Shown here: one piece after another, positions 8,737 through 16,589 of the stretch
Numbering within the stretch: the stretch's first letter is position 1
How the letters are laid out: the number at the start of each line of letters is the position of its first letter
Source: an uncultured Clostridia bacterium
Lineage (GTDB): Bacteria; Bacillota; Clostridia; Christensenellales; Pumilibacteraceae
Length of the DNA: 64,000 bases
Assembly (NCBI GenBank): GCA_944362615.1
Contig: CALVTM010000002.1
Span: forward strand, 124,001-188,000
Direction of reading: 5' to 3'
Translations under genes and position numbers: made by a program
Notes under the pieces: model-generated
What the model saw: only the letters and a program-made list of their open reading frames with translations
What the model was told of the DNA's origin: nothing
Databases searched by the model: none

Positions 8737-8774
8737 ATATATTCAGCACAAGAAAACTAACCGAACAAACGCTT

Positions 8775-8882
8775 TATAACATCCGGACTATACCGTCGGT
8801 CGGGGAATTTCACCCCGTCGGGCCTTTCGGCTTCGCGGACTTTTACCGCCGGTGGGGAATCTCGCCCCGCCCCTAAAGCTGT
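8775..8882 (-). ncRNA. FMN riboswitch (RFN element)
   Basis: Read on the minus strand, the conserved RFN blocks are present in order: AGGGGCGGGGCGAGATTCCC, ACCGGCGGTAAA, the AAGCCGAAAGGCC stem-loop, GTGAAATTCCCCGACC, and GACGGTATAGTCCGGATG. It lies between a consensus promoter and the RibU-like gene, the usual place for FMN control of riboflavin uptake. The whole downstream operon would share this control. Confidence 0.95.
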
Positions 8883-8895
8883 AATTGCGTTTATT

Positions 8896-8924
8896 ATATT
8901 AGTACACTTTATCCGTTATGTCAA
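8896..8924 (-). promoter_or_regulatory. Promoter of the riboswitch-led operon
   Basis: TTGACA, 17-base spacer, TAATAT on the minus strand, ending about 15 bases before the riboswitch. A 7-bp inverted repeat ATCCGTT/AACGGAT at 8911-8929 overlaps the -35 box. Confidence 0.85.
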
Positions 8925-8938
8925 CGGATTTTAAGAAG

Positions 8939-9853
8939 TTATGCAATTTTTTTCTTTGTTCCGGCATCAGTTTTTTGTAATCCGAGTGCTTTGAAAACTA
9001 TCGGCGCACCGAGGATCAGCCATACTCCCAGGACAAAGTATCTTGCAAAAGACGTTATCCATAAGCTCGCATCAGTCATTGCGGAAAGCTCAAACGGCAG
9101 GTATAACACCATTGCCCCCGCGCTGCCGATAAGAAATTTCAGTACGTTCTGAAGCAGACTTGCCTTCTCGTTCCACTTAACTGCATGCTTCTCAATGAAA
9201 TAACAGATATATATTCCCGTCATTACTCCGGTAAGAGTGAGCGCGGTGTCTTTGAAATCAGGATCAGCGTATATACCTATGAACACGGCTGCAACAATGG
9301 AAAGCGGCGTAAGTACGAATGCAAGATACTCTTCCTTATTACCGAGAAAATCATACAGCCAACCGAAGAGCAGTACGCTCACAATGCCGAACGCTGCGCC
9401 CGCAAGCACATCCGTCGGATAATGCTGACCGAGGTACATACGGGAAAACATTACAAAAAGCACTATCACTATGCCTATGGGAATAGTGAATTTTCTCGAT
9501 TTCGGAAATTCACGCACACATAATGCGGCAAGCGTTGTCGCGCTGTTCGTATGTCCGCTCGGGAAACAGGGATCCGTGTTACCGTCGCCCACGCTTTCCA
9601 CCTTGCCCGGATATCTGTCGAACGGACGGGTCCTTCCCGCAAGCGCTTTGACTCCCGCAACTACTGCACAGCTGAGAAAATAGACGTTCATCATTTTAAA
9701 GCCTTTACGCTTATCTATACACCAATAGACAAGCATAATGACAGCTATCACCACTACTTCTTCCCCGAAAAGCGTTAAAACGCTCCATAACACATCGAGA
9801 AAGGAGTTGCGTGTAGTTTGCAGCGCGTGCAGAAAATCCGCTTCCCATTCCAT
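8939..9853 (-). CDS. PAP2-family membrane phosphatase
   Basis: Membrane-bound phosphatase of the type 2 phosphatidic acid phosphatase superfamily with all three catalytic motifs: KALAGRTRP (69-77), PSGH (98-101) and SRMYLGQHYPTD (Arg138, His144, Asp148). Several hydrophobic helices surround them and continue to the C-terminus. Likely substrates in this family are undecaprenyl or other lipid pyrophosphates; which one is not shown here. It is the last gene of the nth-obgE-nadD-rsfS unit, six bases after rsfS. Confidence 0.87.
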   Translation of the reverse strand: MEWEADFLHALQTTRNSFLDVLWSVLTLFGEEVVVIAVIMLVYWCIDKRKGFKMMNVYFLSCAVVAGVKALAGRTRPFDRYPGKVESVGDGNTDPCFPSGHTNSATTLAALCVREFPKSRKFTIPIGIVIVLFVMFSRMYLGQHYPTDVLAGAAFGIVSVLLFGWLYDFLGNKEEYLAFVLTPLSIVAAVFIGIYADPDFKDTALTLTGVMTGIYICYFIEKHAVKWNEKASLLQNVLKFLIGSAGAMVLYLPFELSAMTDASLWITSFARYFVLGVWLILGAPIVFKALGLQKTDAGTKKKIA

Positions 9854-9859
9854 AAATGA

Positions 9860-10225
9860 TTATTCTCCGTAATGCTCGCAGTTGGCTTCATCCGCCCACA
9901 GACGTTCCAACCGGTAATACTCGCGCGTTTCTTCGTGAAATACATGAAGTATGACGCTGCCGTAATCCATTACTATCCATTTAGTCTCATTCATGCCGTC
10001 GCGGCGGGCAGGATCAATTCCCTCTTTAGAAAGCTTTTCTTCCACATTGTCACACAGAGATTTAACTGCCGTCGTCGATTTTCCGCTCGCTATGACAAAA
10101 TAATCCGCCAGCACCGACTTTTCCGATATGTCTATGATAACGATATCTCTGCCTTTTTTTTCATCAAGAACAGCCGCTATCTTTTTTGCAAGCTCGTACG
10201 CCTGCTCTTTAGTCATTGTCTTCAT
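9860..10225 (-). CDS. rsfS: Ribosomal silencing factor RsfS
   Basis: A 121-residue RsfS/YbeB/Iojap protein. Matching segments are DIVIIDISEKSVLADYFVI, ASGKSTTAVKSL, and WIVMDYGSVILHVFHEETREYY followed by LERLWADE. It binds uL14 on the 50S subunit and blocks subunit joining under nutrient limitation. The start overlaps the nadD-yqeK stop by four bases, the usual Firmicutes order. Confidence 0.95.
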   Translation of the reverse strand: MKTMTKEQAYELAKKIAAVLDEKKGRDIVIIDISEKSVLADYFVIASGKSTTAVKSLCDNVEEKLSKEGIDPARRDGMNETKWIVMDYGSVILHVFHEETREYYRLERLWADEANCEHYGE

Positions 10226-11376
10226 TTATTCTCCTTGTAATAGTTATACGCATCTACCGTTGCCGGGTAAAGTTCTTCCTGACCGACATGCTCCACCGAA
10301 TTTGCCAAAGCTGCCCGTAAACCGTCGTCAATACTTCGCTCGGTGGCTTCTCTGAGCACGTTTACCGTCGGGAATCTGCGTAAAGGTTCTATATAATCCG
10401 CAAGATACACTATCTTTTCCATGGGAGTCATATCCGGCTTTCCGGTAGTATGCCAACGCACTGCCTCAATTATCTCACCGTCCGTTTCACCGAGCAGCTG
10501 ACGAAGTATCTCAGCGCCTATCTCAGCATGTCGTATCGGCAGCGGCATCCTGTCTATTCTTCCGTCAAACCGCACGCCCATTTTCTCTGCGTCTTCTTTC
10601 GTGAGGTATTTCCCTATATCATGAAGAAGCAAAGCTTTTGACGCCTTATGCGTATCCACGCATACCCGCTTCGCTAACTTTACTCCGCAAAGCGCCGTGG
10701 AAAAAGAATGCTCTATCCGCGTCTGTTTCATTCCGAACCGTTTGTAAAGCTCATTCACATAACAAAAATCACGGTAAAGCCCGTTATGCGTCACATAGTC
10801 CGCAACTTCTTCGGTCAGAAACATGTCCGGTCTGTCCATTGCTACGGATATGCGCACCTCTGAAGATGAGCCGTCCTCTCCGCTGAAATCAGCTATCTCA
10901 TACTTAAAGCCGAGCTCGTTCATCTTGCGTATGTCGTTATCCGTGATCGGATAATGCGGACGCGGCACTATGTAAAGCGTTGCAAGCTCCGCCATTATAT
11001 CCGTTCGTTTCCACCTTTCCAGCTCTATGAGCATTTCACTGCCCATGCAGAGATAAAATTTCTTATCGGCGAACTTTTCACGAAAATGCAACAGGGTTAT
11101 ATAAGTATAGTCCGTTCCCTCTCTGTCAAGTTCGAACGTATCCGTTTCCACTCCGCTTATTCCGTCTGTTATCATCCCGAGCATTTCCAGTCTTCGGAAT
11201 GCAGGCGCACCCGCCGAAACTTTGAACGGAGACACTTTACAAGGCACAATGAACGTACGTCCGAAACGCGATGACAGATCTCTTATAAGCTTAGCGTGCG
11301 CGGACGTGGGCGGATCAAACGTGCCGCCGTATATTACATAACTGTCTTTCTTATTCAACGTATTCAAACTCCACAT
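10222..11376 (-). CDS. nadD: Fused nicotinate-nucleotide adenylyltransferase and HD-domain YqeK hydrolase
   Basis: Residues 10-200 are a NadD nucleotidyltransferase (IYGGTFDPPTSAH, YIVPRPHYP, SSEVRIS), which makes nicotinate adenine dinucleotide in NAD synthesis. Its nucleotide motif reads TSAH rather than the usual (H/T)xGH. Residues 205-384 are a YqeK-type HD phosphohydrolase (EHSFSTA, LLHDIGKY with His252-Asp253, IVYLADYIEP), a family with Ap4A hydrolase activity. The two are separate neighbouring genes in many Firmicutes. The ATG at 11376 lies inside the end of obgE; a TTG at 11358 with GGAG ten bases upstream is an alternative start. Confidence 0.92.
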   Translation of the reverse strand: MWSLNTLNKKDSYVIYGGTFDPPTSAHAKLIRDLSSRFGRTFIVPCKVSPFKVSAGAPAFRRLEMLGMITDGISGVETDTFELDREGTDYTYITLLHFREKFADKKFYLCMGSEMLIELERWKRTDIMAELATLYIVPRPHYPITDNDIRKMNELGFKYEIADFSGEDGSSSEVRISVAMDRPDMFLTEEVADYVTHNGLYRDFCYVNELYKRFGMKQTRIEHSFSTALCGVKLAKRVCVDTHKASKALLLHDIGKYLTKEDAEKMGVRFDGRIDRMPLPIRHAEIGAEILRQLLGETDGEIIEAVRWHTTGKPDMTPMEKIVYLADYIEPLRRFPTVNVLREATERSIDDGLRAALANSVEHVGQEELYPATVDAYNYYKENK

Positions 11377-12610
11377 CCAGCATTCTGACAGTATCGCCCG
11401 TCTTTACGCCCGCTTTTCTGAGCGCTTTGTCTATACCGCGTTCGCGTATCTGACGCTGGAAATATTGCATGCTGTCGTAGCTGTCAAGCACTACATTACG
11501 CGCAAGCTCGTCTATCAGTCCGCCGAATACCTCGTATTCTCCGTCGTCATTCTTGACTATATCAAAACTTTCCTTATCCGGCTTTTCATAAACAAACGGC
11601 TCGTACTCCATAGGCTGAGGAGGAGGCAGTTCGGAAAGAACCGCGTATATCGTCTTTATCAGCTCTTCCACACCGCTGTGAATAACCGCGCTCATAAGTA
11701 TCGGACGTTTTCCGGAGCAGCTTGCTATTTTATCGACTACGGAAAAATCCGTTATCAGATCCGCTTTATTGAGCACCACAATCTGAGGCTTGTTTATAAG
11801 CTCCGCATTGTAATTCTCAAGCTCGCGGCATATCGATTTATAATCTTCGACCGGATCTCTGCCCTCGCTTCCGCTTCCGTCTATAACGTGCACAAGCAAA
11901 CGCGTGCGCTCTATGTGGCGCAAAAAATCGTGTCCGAGTCCCGCGCCCTCTGCTGCTCCGTCAATAAGCCCGGGTATATCCGCAACGGAAAAAGACTCGT
12001 CATATACACTCACCATACCGAGATTGGGAGACAATGTCGTGAAATGATAATTCGCTATCTTCGGACGCGCAGAACTTATCACCGAAAGTATCGTTGACTT
12101 ACCTACGTTAGGATAACCTATAAGACCAACATCCGCTATCGTCTTCAGCTCAAGCAACACTGAGTGCTCTTCAGTCTGTTCTCCCGCCTGGGAAAAGTGA
12201 GGCGCCTGACGACGTGAGTTCCGGAAAAAGGCATTGCCTTTACCGCCTCTTCCGCCTTCCGCAGCTATTACTACAGTACCTTCGGTAAACATGTCCGCTA
12301 TGATACCGCCCGTTTCTTCATCGCGCACTACAGTACCTACCGGAACATCTATTATCAGATCTTTTCCTTTCTTACCGGCTGAGTACCTCGATTTTCCGTT
12401 TTCGCCATTTTCGGCACGGAAATGCTTGGCGTACTTGAAATCAGCCAAAGTGTTTTTATTCGCCACAGCGCGAAATCCGACTCTACCGCCTACACCGCCG
12501 TTTCCGCCGTCCGGACCGCCGTTATTGACGTACTTTTCCGTATAAAAGGAAGTGCAGCCGTTACCGCCGTTTCCCGCTTTTATATAAATTTTAGCAGTGT
12601 CTATAAACAT
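11351..12610 (-). CDS. obgE: GTPase ObgE/CgtA, ribosome assembly factor
   Basis: Three-part Obg protein of 419 residues: the glycine-rich Obg domain (GGNGGNGCTSF near the N-terminus; GGRGGKGNAFF), the GTPase domain with GYPNVGKST, DIPGLIDGAAEGAGLG and NKAD, and a C-terminal OCT-type domain from about residue 345. It acts in 50S maturation and stress control. It is eleven bases from nth and overlaps nadD. Confidence 0.96.
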   Translation of the reverse strand: MFIDTAKIYIKAGNGGNGCTSFYTEKYVNNGGPDGGNGGVGGRVGFRAVANKNTLADFKYAKHFRAENGENGKSRYSAGKKGKDLIIDVPVGTVVRDEETGGIIADMFTEGTVVIAAEGGRGGKGNAFFRNSRRQAPHFSQAGEQTEEHSVLLELKTIADVGLIGYPNVGKSTILSVISSARPKIANYHFTTLSPNLGMVSVYDESFSVADIPGLIDGAAEGAGLGHDFLRHIERTRLLVHVIDGSGSEGRDPVEDYKSICRELENYNAELINKPQIVVLNKADLITDFSVVDKIASCSGKRPILMSAVIHSGVEELIKTIYAVLSELPPPQPMEYEPFVYEKPDKESFDIVKNDDGEYEVFGGLIDELARNVVLDSYDSMQYFQRQIRERGIDKALRKAGVKTGDTVRMLDVEFEYVE

Positions 12611-12620
12611 GTTTTTCTGT

Positions 12621-13250
12621 TCAGTCCTCTTTCTTTATGTACTCACAGTAATCTGTAAGCGTGCATTTCTCACACTCCGGATTTCTGCTGTGGCATATGT
12701 ATCTTCCGTGAAATATAAGAAGATGATGCGCCTTGGATCGTAATTCCGGGCGCAATTTTTCAGTAAGGTCTTTTTCCACTCCTTCGGGAGTCGGTTTGTC
12801 CGATAATCCGAGACGATGCGCCAGACGGAAAACGTGCGTGTCCACCGCTATCGCGGATTCGCCGAACGCAACGCTGAGCATCACGTTCGCCGTTTTCCTT
12901 CCGACACCGCGAAGCGTCAGAAGCTCCTCCATCGTATGCGGAACTTTCCCTCCGTACCGCTCAATAATATCCGTCGACGCCGAAATTATACTGTGCGCTT
13001 TTGACCTGTAAAATCCACACGAGTGAATAAGCTCTTCCAGCGTCTCCCGCGACATTACCGCAAAGTCCGCAGGCGTCGAATACTTCCTGAACAACTTGTC
13101 CGTGACAATGTTCACGCGCTTATCTGTACACTGTGCGGAAAGTATCACAGCCACGAGCAATTCAAAGTCCGTACTGTAGTTCAGCTCACAGTGCGCGTCA
13201 GGATGAGCAATCTCAAGAAGCTCCATTATTTTATCTGCCCGGTCGGTCAT
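12621..13250 (-). CDS. nth: Endonuclease III (DNA glycosylase/AP lyase)
   Basis: Base-excision repair enzyme for oxidised pyrimidines. The helix-hairpin-helix LRGVGRKTAN holds the catalytic Lys119; Asp137 is in AVDTHVFRLAHRLG. The [4Fe-4S] motif C-x6-C-x2-C-x5-C is complete (Cys186, 193, 196, 202). Length 209 is standard. It is the first gene behind the promoter at 13277-13305. Confidence 0.95.
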   Translation of the reverse strand: MTDRADKIMELLEIAHPDAHCELNYSTDFELLVAVILSAQCTDKRVNIVTDKLFRKYSTPADFAVMSRETLEELIHSCGFYRSKAHSIISASTDIIERYGGKVPHTMEELLTLRGVGRKTANVMLSVAFGESAIAVDTHVFRLAHRLGLSDKPTPEGVEKDLTEKLRPELRSKAHHLLIFHGRYICHSRNPECEKCTLTDYCEYIKKED

Positions 13251-13276
13251 TCATCATCGCCTCTTTGGTTTTCTCG

Positions 13277-13305
13277 ATTATATCACAGTACCCTGTTTTT
13301 GTAAA
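13277..13305 (-). promoter_or_regulatory. Promoter of nth-obgE-nadD-rsfS-PAP2
   Basis: TTTACA, 17-base spacer, TATAAT on the minus strand, followed by a leader of about 20 bases with AAGAGGCG before the nth ATG. Confidence 0.75.
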
Positions 13306-13312
13306 GCGTTAT

Positions 13313-13552
13313 TCAAAATATTCGGGCATACTTTCCCCCTGTCATATCATACGCACCTTTGAATGAACTGTACGTTCCCGCCGTATGGGTAAAATATACA
13401 AATCCGGCTCTGTCCGTACGCACGGCAAGAGTGCAGCTTCCACGCAGGAATACCGGCGCATCGGTAACGGCAGCGGCATAAGAAGAGGCGCGCAACATAT
13501 TGGCACACCTTAAAGTCTGGGATCTTGCCCCGAATACGAGCAGTATTTCCAT
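13313..13552 (-). CDS. DUF3343 small protein (putative Se/S carrier-like)
   Basis: A 79-residue protein starting MEILLVFGARSQTLRC, with one further cysteine in RGSCTLAVR, matching the DUF3343 family by eye. Members often sit beside cysteine desulfurases and selenium genes and are thought to carry sulfur or selenium, though this has not been firmly shown. The ATG at 13552 has GGAGGAG just upstream; the in-frame ATG at 13570 lies above that site. It diverges from a cysteine desulfurase gene 107 bases away. Confidence 0.7.
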   Translation of the reverse strand: MEILLVFGARSQTLRCANMLRASSYAAAVTDAPVFLRGSCTLAVRTDRAGFVYFTHTAGTYSSFKGAYDMTGGKYARIF

Positions 13553-13659
13553 ATCTCCTCCGTTCATCATATGTTATGCCGGCGTTCTCTTTCGAGCAAA
13601 TACGCCATAAATTAGAACGGCGGCTGTTACATTATATGCCGTCACACGGAGGACTGTCG

Positions 13660-14784
13660 ATGATATATCTCGATAACGCAGCTACTACTTATTTCAAACC
13701 TACACCCGTAATAAATGCGGTCGGATCAACGCTGAAATACCTGTCCGCAAACCCTACGCGCTCATCCCATTCATTAGCTGTTAAAGCAGGTATGCTTGTA
13801 GAGGATACTCGAGAAAATGCCGCTAAAATGTTCGGTACTACGCCTGACAGAGTAGTTTTTACCCTTAATTGTACAGACGCGCTTAACACGGCAATATTCG
13901 GAACCGTCAAAAAAGGCGGGCATATTATCACAACCGTTTTTGAGCACAACAGTGTTTTACGACCGCTTATACGTCTGAAAGAACTCGGCATGATAGATTA
14001 TACGGTGCTTTCTCCCCTTATGGGCGGGTTTGTTTCTGCCGAACAGGTAGCTTCAGCTATCAGACAAAATACTTATATGATAATAACAAATCATGTGAGC
14101 AACGTAACCGGCGCAGTGCAACCTATAGCGGACATAGGTTATCTGGCTGAAAAGTATGGACTGATCTTTCTTGTTGACAGCGCCCAGAGCGCCGGTTATC
14201 GTGAGATCAATATGGACAGAGATAAAATTTCCATGCTCGCCGTCGCGCCTCACAAAGGTCTGCACGCGCCTCAGGGAGTCGGTCTCCTGCTCATACGGGG
14301 AAAAACCGTCGTAAGACCTTTCCGCTACGGCGGCACGGGGACAGACAGCGCAAAGCCGCAGCCTTCCGAACTGCCTGAAGCTCTTGAGAGCGGAACTCTC
14401 CCCACTCCTGCTATAGCCGGATTGAACGCCGCGCTAAAGTACACAGTTGAGCATGCTGACGAGAACCGGAAAAAGCTCAACGGAATGTTCTACTATACTA
14501 TCGGTGAAATGTCAAAGATAAACGGAATAAGGCTTTATACAAAAAAAGAATTCGGAGGAAATATCATCGCATTTTCAGTGCGCGGTATGTCCAGCTCGGA
14601 AGCCGGCAATATACTCGCAGACGAGTACGATATCTGCGTCCGTTCCGGTCTTCACTGCGCCCCGCTCGCGCACAAGCATTACGGCACCCTCAAAGAAGGC
14701 ATGGTGCGCATAGCTTTGGGCGTTGAAAATACAGTGGATGAATTGAATTTCTTTCTGCAAGCCGTATCCGAGATCTCACGCTGA
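13660..14784 (+). CDS. Cysteine desulfurase family PLP enzyme
   Basis: Class V aminotransferase fold of 374 residues, of the SufS/NifS type. PLP-binding features are FEHNSVLRP, the His-Asp pair region LVDSAQSAG, and the Schiff-base lysine in VAPHKGLHAPQG. The persulfide cysteine is in RSGLHCAPLAH. It would release sulfur (or selenium) from cysteine or selenocysteine. The start ATG at 13660 has GGAGG seven bases upstream and yields the canonical MIYLDNAATT. The divergent DUF3343 gene suggests a shared sulfur or selenium transfer role. Confidence 0.9.
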   Translation: MIYLDNAATTYFKPTPVINAVGSTLKYLSANPTRSSHSLAVKAGMLVEDTRENAAKMFGTTPDRVVFTLNCTDALNTAIFGTVKKGGHIITTVFEHNSVLRPLIRLKELGMIDYTVLSPLMGGFVSAEQVASAIRQNTYMIITNHVSNVTGAVQPIADIGYLAEKYGLIFLVDSAQSAGYREINMDRDKISMLAVAPHKGLHAPQGVGLLLIRGKTVVRPFRYGGTGTDSAKPQPSELPEALESGTLPTPAIAGLNAALKYTVEHADENRKKLNGMFYYTIGEMSKINGIRLYTKKEFGGNIIAFSVRGMSSSEAGNILADEYDICVRSGLHCAPLAHKHYGTLKEGMVRIALGVENTVDELNFFLQAVSEISR

Positions 14785-14824
14785 AACAGATATTACCGCG
14801 TGCCGCAAAAAAATGTACGACCGG

Positions 14825-15877
14825 TCACACCAGCTCGTCTTCAGCGCGCGACATGCACAGCAGACCGGCGCCTACGTCGTCTATACTTCCCGGCATCGCT
14901 CCGGCGTGCTTTTTCAGTTCTTCTTTTACCCTGTCCGGAGTAAATCCGGGATGAGCCGATACGATACGCGCACATGCTCCCGCTACGATCGGAGCCGCTA
15001 TCGACGTTCCAGAAAACGGTGCATAATCCCGCTTTTCCGGGCAGACGATATCTTCTGCGGGCGCAAGCAGATCGGGCTTTGCTATGCCGTTACAAGGTCC
15101 TCTCGATGAAAAATCAGACACCTCGGCTTTATCTCCCGCAATACGCGCTCCGCCAACGGTGATCGCATAAGGACTTATTCCGGGTGACATTACCGTTCCG
15201 TGTTCAGGTCCGCCGTTTCCCGCGCTTGCAACTACCGTCAGTCCTCTCGAATGAAGAGCTTTTACTCCAGCTGCAAGCGGGTCTCGCTTGGCGGCAGGAG
15301 TCGCACCGAAAGACATGCAAACTATGCGTATGCCGTACGTTTCCGCATTGCTCCATACCCATTGCATCGCCTGAAGTATATCTGCGGTACTGCCCTCTCC
15401 GTCCGCGTCAAGCGCTTTGATCGCAACGATATTCGCACCGGACGCTACCCCGGCGTACCTGCCTCCAGACATAAGCCCGTTACCGGCAAGAGCTCCGGTT
15501 ACCGCCGTACCGTGACCGTTATCGTCATACGGGCTTTCTTTTCCGGATATGAGATCAATGAACGCTTTCAGTCTGTTGGGCAGCATAAAATCGACATGAG
15601 GCTCTATGCCCGTGTCTATGACCGCCACGGTCGTTCCGGATCCGGCAAAAGGCTCTATCGGATAATCCGGACACTGCACTGCCGCCTTTGCGCGATATAA
15701 AGCAGCCGAAACGCTTGTGACGCGCACGGCTGTTGCAGCATATCCGCCGAGATCATCAGCACTTCCCTCAAACACCGCACGAGATATAAACGGAAATATG
15801 TGCGTAAGCCTCAGCCTGCGTGATAAGAAGTGTACTTCTGCGCTCATGTCATCAAGCGCGACTATGTAACTGTCCAT
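14825..15877 (-). CDS. S8 subtilisin-like serine protease, probably intracellular
   Basis: Complete subtilase with Asp88 (AVIDTGIE), His122 (DDNGHGTAVTG), oxyanion Asn221 (ASAGNGG) and Ser292 (FSGTSIAAP). Residues 1-70 may be a short propeptide. No signal peptide or anchor is visible, so a cytoplasmic or forespore location is likely. It begins seven bases after the small gene upstream. Clostridia use subtilases in spore germination (Csp) and in protein turnover; nothing here decides between them. Confidence 0.92.
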   Translation of the reverse strand: MDSYIVALDDMSAEVHFLSRRLRLTHIFPFISRAVFEGSADDLGGYAATAVRVTSVSAALYRAKAAVQCPDYPIEPFAGSGTTVAVIDTGIEPHVDFMLPNRLKAFIDLISGKESPYDDNGHGTAVTGALAGNGLMSGGRYAGVASGANIVAIKALDADGEGSTADILQAMQWVWSNAETYGIRIVCMSFGATPAAKRDPLAAGVKALHSRGLTVVASAGNGGPEHGTVMSPGISPYAITVGGARIAGDKAEVSDFSSRGPCNGIAKPDLLAPAEDIVCPEKRDYAPFSGTSIAAPIVAGACARIVSAHPGFTPDRVKEELKKHAGAMPGSIDDVGAGLLCMSRAEDELV

Positions 15878-15883
15878 GACTTG

Positions 15884-16135
15884 TCAGCTGCCTATTATAC
15901 GCAAAAGATGATTGAGCTTTTCCACCTGCTCATGTGTCAGATACGGACGCATGCGATCGACATCCGCTGCAAGTTCCTCGGCTGAAAAACTGCCGTTGGA
16001 CTTTGCCGCTGCCACTTCCTGCATCAGTTTGGCGTACAAAGCGTCTTCACTCATATTGCCGTACTTTTCCATAAGTTCCGCAGCGCGCTTTTCTCCCTGC
16101 TGTTCGGGTTTGAAATTTTTAAGTTTTTTACGCAT
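15884..16135 (-). CDS. Small helical protein upstream of the subtilase
   Basis: An 83-residue charged, all-helical-looking protein (KRAAELMEKYGNMSEDALY; EELAADVDRMRPYLTHEQVEKL). No family recognised. It forms a two-gene unit with the subtilase (seven-base gap), so a role as partner, inhibitor or substrate is possible but unproven. Confidence 0.65.
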   Translation of the reverse strand: MRKKLKNFKPEQQGEKRAAELMEKYGNMSEDALYAKLMQEVAAAKSNGSFSAEELAADVDRMRPYLTHEQVEKLNHLLRIIGS

Positions 16136-16144
16136 ACATTCTAC

Positions 16145-16160
16145 TATATGCCGGCATATA
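16145..16160. promoter_or_regulatory. Perfect palindrome between divergent small genes
   Basis: TATATGCCGGCATATA is a perfect 16-base palindrome, placed 10 bases above the minus-strand gene start and 28 bases before the plus-strand ATG. It is a candidate operator shared by both directions. Confidence 0.4.
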
Positions 16161-16187
16161 AATTATTGTTATAACAGGAGGAATTTT

Positions 16188-16445
16188 ATGGATATCAGCG
16201 CACTTCTTCCCCTTCTTTTGGGCAAAACGGATATGGGCGACAAAACGAAACTGTTTGCAGCGCTTGCCAACGGCGGAAAACCGGAGGACATACTTTCCGG
16301 AGCTCTGCCGCCGGAAGCAAGCAGTCTTCTCGGACTGCTTAAAGACAGAAGATCCAATCAGCCACGCCCGGTAATGGGGCTTAAGGCTGTCCTGCCATTT
16401 GCTCCTGCGGATATTGTGGGGACGTTGTATAAACTTCTTGCCTAA
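16188..16445 (+). CDS. Small hypothetical protein
   Basis: An 85-residue protein starting MDISALLPLLLGKTDMGDK. AGGAGG lies at the normal distance before the ATG at 16188. It is rich in Leu, Ala and Pro, with no membrane helix or known motif. It diverges from the subtilase unit. Function unknown. Confidence 0.65.
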   Translation: MDISALLPLLLGKTDMGDKTKLFAALANGGKPEDILSGALPPEASSLLGLLKDRRSNQPRPVMGLKAVLPFAPADIVGTLYKLLA

Positions 16446-16455
16446 GGCATGAAAA

Positions 16456-16478
16456 AAGAGGCTGTTGTAAAGCCTCTT
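16456..16478 (-). terminator. Terminator between the small gene and pnuC
   Basis: An 8-bp stem AAGAGGCT/AGCCTCTT with a 7-base loop. The T run lies on the minus-strand side, which fits termination of pnuC; it may also stop the plus-strand gene, whose stop is 11 bases away. Confidence 0.75.
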
Positions 16479-16589
16479 GTAACAGTTTTTATCAGTTTAT
16501 TCGCAATTTATCATTTCTCTCTTCCGTACAGGAAAAGACGTTTTTCTTTCGCGCGCATAATCTGCGTCCGCTATTACCGCAATTTATTT

